DNA of 64,000 nucleotides from assembly GCA_011800805.1 (NCBI GenBank), contig MPNW01000030.1:105439-169438 (forward strand). Direction: 5' to 3'. Shown here piece after piece: positions 54,875-64,000 of this stretch. A program made the position numbers and the translations under genes. The stretch comes from Hirudo medicinalis (taxonomy: Eukaryota; Annelida; Clitellata; Hirudinida; Hirudinidae). Each line of letters opens with the position of its first letter. Positions within the stretch are counted from its first letter, which is position 1. The notes beneath the pieces were generated by a model that saw only the letters and a program-made list of their open reading frames with translations, ran no database searches and had not been told where the DNA came from.

Positions 54875-56530
54875 AAAAAAAATCAACATTTTGGCGTTAT
54901 CCTCAAGATGTTTTAAACCAACTCCGAGCGCATACTAATTCTTCTTGTGCTTCTTTCGTGCCAAAAAACTGCATTGATATTTTTAGCCCTTTCTGCTAAA
55001 TCAAGGCCACGTTTGAATGCATGGAATACAATTTGGCAAAATTAATGTTTTGACATTCGAAACTGAAATTGATGTTTTAAAAAAACAATACTTGTGTAGA
55101 AATAGAATGAATAGCGTAATCATAGGTAATAATAACAAAATAAAAATTATCTGGCCAAGCTTTTCTTAAGTAATCTAAAAATCATTTGTGTTTTCGCAAT
55201 TCCCTTCTTGTTTATTCTACACATTTTTCCAAATTTTCACGACAACAACAATAATTTTATGAGTACATTAGTGCCTCATGAATTACCTACTTTTTGATCG
55301 ATGTTGTTTTCCTGTGAATCTTGGAGAGAGTAAAAAAGCATCCTTTACAAACAGAAAGAAACCGCACAAAAACAGGATAAGTACAATAACAATGGAAAGC
55401 CATCACTCACTTGTAAAATCAGTCGATTTCTTTTTGTAATATGTAAACATTATATTTATTTTTATTCTAATGTTTGATAATTACTAAATAATAATATGAA
55501 TCATTACCTTTTATTCATAGAATTCATAATATTCATAACTTCTTAATATAAATTTAGAAAATTTTTTTCAAGAGTTCGAGAAGTTCGTGCTTGAGAAAGG
55601 AAAGCTTGAGACATAAGAAAAGTTGCAAGATCCAAATCATCTCAGTTATGTAACGGGCTTTGATCAAATAAATAAATAATAAAAATAGAAGTTGTAAGTG
55701 ATTAAACGTGCAGAACAATTTTTGAATGAGCAAATGAACGTCGAAAAATCTGTGAACATTTATAGTCAACCTGCCTGTTACATGCCACTTAAACATGAAT
55801 TTGAAATCAGATCAACTATCCAACTCTTACCCGACAAAAGTAGGACAATACACGCTCAACACAGACTCTGTTCTATCCACCCGGAGTGATTGATTGCAAT
55901 CCAAATAGATCCTGCACGTGAAAAATTTGAACATCTGAATCCTCTATCGATCACAAACTGCCTAAATAAACCTATTTACTTTCCAGCCAATTACCGAATT
56001 TTTAAAGTTTACAGACTTCATTTCTGTCAACTAACATATTTTTAGTGCCAGCATTTTTCGCAGAAATCATCCGGGCAATCGAATCAATTATTTTTTAGTT
56101 TTATTATTAAAAAAACAAAAAACTAGTCATTTCACAGCACGTTACGCTTTGCAAGATTACGTTAGTTTTTACATGGTAAATATGAAAGAATTAAATCTTT
56201 GTTGACAATTTTAATCTTTAAGGCTCTAATTACATGCTCAAAATGTTGTTAAGTAAAAACTTAAAACTGATGTCAATTTATACTCTTCAAATAACTCAAT
56301 GAGAGACAAGCTCTCGGTTTTAATTAGACTCTGGTATTTAAAAAGGCTTTTAATTAAAAATGAGAAAGTGCTTAACAATTAATCTTGCCTCCTTTTGAGA
56401 CAGGGAAGCGCAGATTGCAATTCAAATTGTTCTGTTTAATTTCTTCATCCACAGCAGCATGGCGCTGTATGCTTCAAGAAAGTCTTCTTAACCTCAATAA
56501 GCTTGGAAGGTGAATTTCTTGGTGGTCGTG
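54875..56530. other. Intergenic stretch, nothing recognised
   Basis: AT-rich; no conserved frame. Contains the 5' flank and promoter of the downstream carboxylesterase, with no distinct TATA box called. Confidence 0.5.
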
Positions 56531-59500
56531 ATGGAACTTCTCCAGAAATGCTGTGTTGTTGTTCTCTTAGCAAGGTGCATTTTGTCTGATGTGGACGATT
56601 ATTTGAAGAGCACCGGAAAAACGATAACCGTAACTACGGAATGCGGTGAATTCGTTGGTAAGAGAAGAGATGGATATTTGTGGGAAGGTAAGATGCCCTC
56701 TTAAAAGAGACGTTAGTTCATTGCAAATAAAAAAATTAGTATCGTCAATCAAAATTGGTTATTTACAAAGGCTAAGTGCGTTCTATTTTTACGAATTTGA
56801 TATTTTGTGGGAATCAACCTTTGAAAGACTTTTATTCTTAACAAACAAATCAGATGTTCTGTCCAAAGAAGTGGATTGGTTTCTTGGGATTCCTTATGCA
56901 TCGTCAAAGCGATTCGAGGTTGGTCAACCTCCGAATTGGCTACATTTTAAACTTCTTACATTTGAACGGCTAATTAAAATTTTCACCAAGTGACATAATA
57001 TTCTGTGTCTATTTCCTTTTAATCATGTTTTATTTATTTATTTATTTATTTATTTATTCATGTATTTATCGTGTCGTCCTGATCGCCCAGGTATGAAATG
57101 GACATTAAATAAACATATTTATCGTGCCAGCTATTTTTCTCGCTAACTTTTTTAGCTCACAAATGGTTCTCTGACTTAATTACTATGTTTATCACTATAC
57201 TCAGTGTTATGGCAACATTTATACTCAACAATGTTTAAGACTCATTCAATGTAACGCCTGAATGCATGAATTGCACTGTTTTTAGCGGCCAAGATTTTCC
57301 TTTCAGTTTATGACAAATGATTGAAAATTTTTCATTCGGCTTATTTACTGCATACGGAAGTTAATAATAACCACTTGTGGAAGATGCTTTGTTGTCTATG
57401 TTGTTAGGCATCATCAGAAAGTGCTAGTGTAAGTAAATTTAATAACGAATAGCCACGTTTCAAAGAATTTTTCACACAAATTATTTATTTCTAGATTTTT
57501 CTAGATCTTTAAGAGTAATAAACATTCTCTAAGAAATAAGTAGCCTTTCGACTTTCATCTTTTCTGTCTGCCATCATCTAATCAAAGAATTCAGATGAAA
57601 GTAGCGAGTGTGCGTACAAAAAAGACAAAAAAAAGACAAAAACAAGTTTTTAACAGAATATTGTTTTGCAGAATTTTTTAATTTTCTTTACAACAATGTT
57701 TTGATCATACAATGTTTGCTATTTACAAGTAATTTCAAACTTTTCACATCCACCACTCGATTATAGAACTTTTACAAACACCCAAAACTAATTTAAAGTG
57801 ATAGTAAGTAGAACATCAAAACATCTGACTACTTCTCCTACTTCCATTGCATAACAATGAACATTGTCAGAAGACAGTGATTGATAGTTCCAAGCATTAT
57901 GCTTTCTATCACTTGTACCTCTGTTTACACTTTTATTTTTTATGTTTCTTTTTTTGATATTTTGAAAATAAATTCTACATTGGTTAACTGTGGAGAATTA
58001 ACAATTTATTGAATTGATTTTACTTGGTAAAACACATACTGAAGTATAAAATGTAGAAATGCAAGTATCTAAAAAGTCCATCAGAGGGGATATATTCCTG
58101 CCTACGTGTGAGCTTAAAGGTAGGCCACCTCTATAAAGTTTCATGGCATTCAACCTAACATAAAAAACGAAACAAAGAAATGAAAATGCACAATGTTGGA
58201 TATAATATTTTAAAACTTTTTAAATGACTCGGGGCTTTAACCTGCCTGGAACAAGCAAATGAAATATAAACAGCCCAAAAGTGACAGTGAGCAAAATACT
58301 TGGAAATCGAGAAGCAAAATTGCACTATTCAAGCTTTGAGATTGTTATTTGCAGAGAAATTCGGAGACGTCAAATTAAGTTGTTGTAAATTGGTTGAGAG
58401 TTTGAGAATGAACCGTCACTGGGAATCGAGTTCCAATCTCAAATATCCTATTAGCGAAAAAAGAATTTGGTGACGACGAGTCTTAAAAAAAGCTCACAAA
58501 AGTAATACTACCAACCATACTCTACCCTACAACATTCAATATTCTTGATTATAAATAACATGTATCTCTTGAACGCCGCAAACACATATCTGACCTGTGC
58601 TTCTGTTAAAAATTCACTCAGGCTTTAATTGATTCTAGTCTTCAATTAGAATTTTGTCACCTTCACAAAGACAAGACGCTAACTGCTAAGAACTCAAAAC
58701 GATCTCAAAACATGTATGTGCTTATTGTGGCGGGTGGGGGTTCCAAATTGAACGACATTCAAGCAACTCGACACAAAAGGTCGACTTAAGTAGGTTTGTA
58801 CCTCTGGACTGAAACTTGATGCTAAGTTGCAAAAGCAAAAAGGCTAAAAAATTTCCGTGGTCGCCGAGAGGGGGCGGAGACCTTTTTTTGCTTTTCCCTT
58901 ACCAAATTGACATAATATATATATAGGGGTCCAAAATGTCTATCGGCAGATTTGGGCTCAGCAAACAATGTCATTGCTGTACAATTGCAGATTTGCTCCC
59001 AGAATTGGAGGCTACCAACGACTGTTATTCCAAATAATAATAAAACAATAATAAATTAATTAATTGAATATAATGACTATTTGTACAAAATTCTGTATTT
59101 GTTTCCATGTTTCTATTTATTTTAAAGAAACCACAACCCTTGAGTTGCAAGAACGAAAAAGTAGATGCCACCAGTTTTTCCAGCTTCTGCATGCAGGAAA
59201 ATGTCAGAGCTGGTGAAATGGCCAGTGAAGATTGTTTGAATCTCAACATTTATTCTCCTGTTATGGTCCGTTGTTAAATCATGTTAATAATTTTTAAACA
59301 ATTTATTTAATATTATTATAATAATATTGCATTTGTTTTCATTTATGTTATACAATATCACCGTGATAATAAGAAAAATTAATTATAAATTTATAAAATT
59401 AATCCTAATCACTGCCACAAAGGACAATTCCTCGTTACTTCCTGTGATGATTTACATCCATGGTGGTTCATATTCTATTGGAAAAGGAAGGAACTTCATA

Positions 59501-62500
59501 GGAGATAACTTGGCACAACATGGAGTGGTCGTTATCACCATCAACTATCGTCTCTCCTTGTTTGGTAACAAATGAAGCCTTGTTGCCAGAGTGTAAGATT
59601 CAATAATTTACTGATATTTTATAGGATTTTTGTCGTCAAATCATCCTAATCTGAAAGGCAATTATGGACTCTATGATCAAATTGAGGCTCTTAAATGGGT
59701 TCAACGCCATATAAAGTACTTCCGAGGTAATCCTGAAAAGGTCACTATTTTTGGAAACAGTGCTGGAGGAAGCAGTGTTGGTTTTCAGGCCTTATTTTCG
59801 GAATCCAAAGGTTTCCTTGATCATTAAAAGTCTTTACATGATGATTTGATTAATGAATATGCATGGTTTGTTCCAGGTTTGTTTTCTCAGATAATAATGC
59901 AAAGTGGTTCACCTTTGGCTTTCTGGGCTTTCCAAGATTTGAATGAACGTGATAAGGACACATATATGAGAGAAGTGGCATTTCATGCCAAATGTCGTCA
60001 AGAAAGCATGGAAGATATCATTGAGTGCATGAAACATGTCAAACTCACATCTCAAGATCTAAAGAACATCAAACAATCGGTGTGTTTTTTTCTTTAATTT
60101 CTCGACCATTAAATATCATTAAAAAATACTGTTTTCAAACCATTTGTTAAGGTGAGGCCAATGTCAGCAGTGAATGCTGAATTCACACCTGTATTGGATG
60201 GTGATCTCGTCAAACATAGACCTGCAGATTCCACTTTTCAGTTTGATGGCCCTCTCATGGCGGGAATTGTTTCAAGGGAATTTGAACTTCACTTCTACGC
60301 TTGGTTCATCTTCCACGACGAACTAAAAAATCGACTTCAACAAGGTTTGAAACAACTAATATTTAATTAATAGTTTACAAATTAACTGAAATAATTTATT
60401 TAATAACAACAACTATGAGGTATTAATAATGCTTAAAAATACGCTGCTGATGCTTAAAGTTGATTTCAGTGCAAACGGCACTTTTAATAAACAAATATTT
60501 TTATGATTATCAGTTGTTCGGGAATTTAGCAAATTAAATAATTTACACAATTTTGAGAAACTAAAAAAATATGAAACTAATTCAATTTTAGTTTTTATAA
60601 CTGGAAGCGAATATGCTGAATGTTGTAGAATAAGTTTATTGCGAGATAAAATATTTAATAGTTTTCAAAATGTTTAATAATTAAATAATATATATTTAGG
60701 CGGAGTTTTGAAAATAAACTTGTGATTAATTTGATCGTTAAGAGATGTAAAAGTTAAGCAACACATTAGAACATTGTAAACAGTTAAAGAAATGTCTAAC
60801 CTCCTTCTCCTACAAAATGTCAATCTTCAGTGCTCAACATACTTTTTCATTTAGGCGGGTAAAAATGTCAAGTGCGATTTCATTTTTAACCCACTTGTGA
60901 TGTGAGCAGCAGACTATGCATAATCACCGATCAAATGATCAATGATCCAATTACAAAAATGTTTAAGACTTTTAGTACTTTCTGATGAGTCTGCCATGCC
61001 ATGCCATAGCAATCGAAAGTCCAAACTTAACTGGAAAAAATTAAGATGATCTCTCAATTTCATCTTTGTTCAGGATAATAAATTCAATATATATAAATAA
61101 TTATATTTATATAAAATAATATATTTATTAATTATATTAAATATATTGGATATATTTATAACAAATAAATCAGCTGATAGACCAATTTACTTTTCATATG
61201 AAGCGATTGTTTGTACTTTAAAACCGACCACCGTCCATCACAACACGGTGTATCAACATTTAAATTTATGTACTAAGAGTTTTCTTGTAAATTTGACAAT
61301 TTTGAAGAGTCGCACAAAGAAAACGTCCGAAGATTGAAGATAACCAATTTTGTAAAGTTACTAAAATTAATTTAATGTTAAAAAAATTTTTATTGAAATA
61401 AATAACCAGAAATTATTATTTGATGCTTTGTCGAGACTAATTTTGGAATCAAACGTTCTATCGAAAATAAAGTCTTCCTTCCTGAAAAGCAGCCGCCAAT
61501 GAATTCCAGAGTTAATTTATTGATGTCAGAATCGTCATTTTGGCTGAATGTCTTTTTAAATGACTTTACTAAGAGCAACTTTAGGGAAAAACTGTGAGAC
61601 TGCCAAGCAAATAACAAATGTCAATAATTTCTGGAGAATTTTTGGCGAAGAAGTATAGGGACGTAATTTGTGAGGGGGTAACTGCCCCCTTGACTCCTGC
61701 TGCCCCCTGACTTTTGGCGGTAAGCAAAATAAAAGGTCATCTCATCAAGTTGTGCGAGGGTTTGCCCCTCCCTGGCAAAAGCTGAAATGACGTCACTGTT
61801 TCACAAATCATCTGAATAATAGATTTTATTAGGTAATTAATTACTAATTATTAATTTTCAATTAATCATACTTCAGGCAATCCTGAGACGAGAATCAGAA
61901 AGGAAATCGGAACTGACGATCGTTTGAGGGCATCCGAATTCATCCTGACAAATCACTTCGCTAATTACACGCATGAAGATGCTGACAAAATTCACCACTA
62001 CTATCAACTAGATGATCACAATTTTTTTGCCAACTACGTTGACGTACGTAAATTTATTTCAATAAATGTTATTTGAATTTTAATTTAATTTCATTAACTT
62101 TTAAATAGCTCTTATCCGATTTATTCTTGGGCGTGCCGACTTTGAATTTTGCGTTGAAGTACCAGAATTCCGTAGGGAAGAAGGCGTATTTCTACGAGTT
62201 CAACCATTCGGCTAGCTTCATAACTCCTGGAAACTTTCATGAAGTTGAATTGCTTTTTATTTTCGGCTATGATTTCGTCGAGCTTAACAATGGCAAAATG
62301 GTGAGAATTAGTCAAGGAAATGACGGAAACGTTAGCCGTTACATGATGAAGTTGTGGACAAATTTTGCCAAATACGGGTAACAAGTATTTCAAGGAAATA
62401 ATTGAAATAAATAGATTTTGAAATATTTATTAATTTATTATTTTTTATTACATGTAGAAATCCTAATGAAATGTCAAGGACAGAGAAACAAACTTGGGAG

Positions 62501-62710
62501 CCACTGTCGGACTCTTTGAACTGCTTCATCTTAAACGATGAAAATTCTTCAACAATGGTGAAAGATTACAAATCCAAAACATTGAAATTCTGGAAAGATA
62601 TGAAGAAAATTAAAGTTCGATTTCCTGTGCGCTTGAGTATGTCATTGGTGACTGCCACTCCAAACGTTCTGTTTATCGCTTCTGCCATAATTTGGAATTT
62701 TATTCGTTAA
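56531..62710 (+). CDS. Type B carboxylesterase (alpha/beta hydrolase), secreted or membrane-anchored
   Basis: Ten exons join in frame: 56531-56687, 56854-56918, 59128-59265, 59423-59564, 59625-59810, 59877-60079, 60152-60344, 61877-62043, 62109-62377, 62458-62710, giving 590 residues, a normal family length. The start [19 protein letters not shown] is a plausible signal peptide. Visible family motifs: [21 protein letters not shown], oxyanion loop HGG at 133-135, nucleophile elbow GNSAGG with Ser213, acid Glu340 (GIVSREF, aligned with the KDEG Glu of cholinesterases) and His461 (PGNFHEVE). All three catalytic residues are present. The elbow has Asn where most members have Glu (GESAGG). The C-terminus is hydrophobic ([20 protein letters not shown]), suggesting a membrane or GPI anchor. 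Substrate unknown; not clearly an acetylcholinesterase or neuroligin. Introns 2 (2.2 kb) and 7 (1.5 kb) are long for this window. Confidence 0.93.
57028..57058. repeat. TTTA microsatellite in the carboxylesterase intron 2
   Basis: About eight TTTA units. Confidence 0.85.
58855..58890. repeat. Isolated end of the GC-rich repeat seen at 5630
   Basis: GGTCGCCGAGAGGGGGCGGAG is shared with the start of the 5617-5823 element. No partner end was found nearby. Confidence 0.35.
61655..61800. repeat. Dispersed repeat fragment, copy B
   Basis: The G/C-run segment at 61673-61722 followed by GGTCATCTCATCAAGTTG and AAAAGCTGAAATGAC resembles 22333-22395. It lies in intron 7 of the carboxylesterase. Confidence 0.45.
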
Positions 62711-64000
62711 GATTCTGAGAGCTAACATGATTCGCCCCTACTACTTGCAATCGTTATTTTGTTGTATTATTTCGTGCTTATCATTGCATCTCCCCATTCG
62801 AGATCATCGAGAGGCTTTTGAGGTTTACATTTGCTTCTGCTTCTTGAATACGTTTTTAAAGCTGTTTTTTTTTTAAACAAATGTATTTTTGTGATCACGA
62901 TTCTTGGCTAATTTAAGCTAATTTTGAATTGTGTTCAAAGCTTGTCTTAAGAACGAAACGGGAAACCTTGTTTACGGAGGTAAACTGATGTGTTGTAAGG
63001 ACTGCAATTAAATGACGAATTATGAATTCATTGACCTCCTGCAAATAAAGAAAAGTCGAGGTGCCTGGTCATTCAGAATTATTTACTTTCTTAATTTACA
63101 ATGTCTTTCCATTTTCTTTTTTGTTGGATTTTATTTTTTATTACTTTAAAATTGAAGGAAAGGAGATCTAATTGATCTCCATTTGATCATTAAAATCAAA
63201 AACAGGTAAAGCGAAAAATAAGCGGGAAAGGTGCAAATTAAAAAAGCAAAATCCCACATCGAAACGTCTAAGCAACCAACTGAACTCTGGAGTTTAAAAC
63301 TACAGCGTTTATTTATCATTTTAAGCGGCATCTTCGATGATGATGAAATGGATTAATTGAATTCATTGAATCCTTAACATTGAATGTGGAAATAGGAGTT
63401 TCGAAAACAATTAGTTTCAAACAACAATAACTCTGTTGTCGGTTTCAATTTTTGTTTCCAAATCTCCTTCCAAAACCCCGACTTAACGGCTAAGCATTGA
63501 AACTTTACAGGTAAACCACAAGTTGATTGATTAATGAAATTCAACCCAACCGGAACATTTTTTTAAATCACTTGTTTTACGACTTATGCCATAAACATCT
63601 ACTCAAGAAATTTTTAAGTAAATTTATTTAAAGTTGTTAATTTAATGTTTTGATAAAATTCATTTAGGACTAATGGTTACAATAGCTTTTATACGTTTTA
63701 TATTTTTTAGTAGTTTGTCAAATTGTGCAAATGATGCCGGTTAATTTTCCCTCGCACTTTATTTTCATTACATTATTACTTGCGCGAGTAGAACAAAAAA
63801 TGCCAATAACTTCAGATGTCACAGATGCGTTTGAGAGTCCCAACGTTAACCATTCAATAAAAAAAAACTTTATAAATTTTTAGTTGTAGTTGTAATTTGT
63901 TTATTGTTTATTTATCAAATTGTTTATTACAATTAAAATGAAGATCTCTTTCATAGATTTTCAAAAACACAATTTTCGTTAAAAATTCTTAAATTCTAAT
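62711..64000. other. Downstream stretch, nothing recognised
   Basis: Holds the carboxylesterase 3' UTR at its start (an AATAAA occurs at 63043-63048). The rest is AT-rich without a conserved frame on either strand. Confidence 0.5.

Noticed and set aside
55554..55796. 80-residue hydrophobic minus-strand frame
   Set aside because: AT-rich codons give Leu, Phe and Ile runs by chance; no conserved motif.
61146..61337. 63-residue plus-strand frame in the carboxylesterase intron 7
   Set aside because: Does not fit the family between exons 7 and 8, and the exons already join in frame without it.

Overview
The window is nuclear DNA of an animal, most likely an invertebrate. It is AT-rich and its genes are split into many small exons by short introns. 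Five multi-exon protein genes and one intronless gene can be recognised from their conserved domains. The window starts inside one gene. I cannot name the species or phylum from the sequence alone; compact introns plus a mix of Tc1/mariner, hAT-like, LINE and LTR remnants fit many arthropods or lophotrochozoans.

Layout: (1) 1-4234, minus strand, 5' part of an ABCC4/MRP4-like ABC transporter. One exon is present twice on either side of an N, with the mark of an assembly error. (2) 4.2-6.6 kb, a motif cluster, a foldback/MITE-like element with long inverted ends and a GC-rich repeat. (3) 6.6-19.1 kb, minus strand, a short dystrophin-family gene (spectrin-like region, WW, EF-hand-like, ZZ, coiled coil). 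(4) 19.1-23.3 kb, intergenic: a Tc1/mariner scrap, a small unrecognised Cys-containing ORF, a MITE with a perfect hAT-type MITE nested in it, and a probable solo LTR. (5) 23.4-24.5 kb, minus strand, a single-exon GT92 (DUF23) glycosyltransferase. (6) 24.8-29.3 kb, a nest of transposable elements: an inverted pair of LINE-derived repeats, one arm carrying a complete-length dead Tc1-like element and a truncated LINE with target-site duplication. (7) 30.4-40.2 kb, plus strand, PDS5, the cohesin regulator, resolved here into 35 coding exons that sum to an intact 1510-residue frame. (8) 41.0-53.6 kb, minus strand, C2CD3, the centriolar multi-C2 protein, tail to tail with PDS5. (9) 56.5-62.7 kb, plus strand, a type B carboxylesterase resolved into 10 exons (590 residues) with an intact catalytic triad. 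(10) 62.7-64.0 kb, nothing recognised.

The genes are unrelated in function (membrane transport, muscle/membrane scaffold, Golgi glycosylation, chromosome cohesion, centriole assembly, ester hydrolysis); nothing suggests a functional cluster. I found no new system. The items most worth checking are the 127-bp duplication at the N (assembly artefact inside an exon), the nested transposon block, the GC-AG intron in PDS5, the GGCC/TATACC motif cluster beside the transporter start, and the small six-cysteine ORF at 20.3-20.5 kb.
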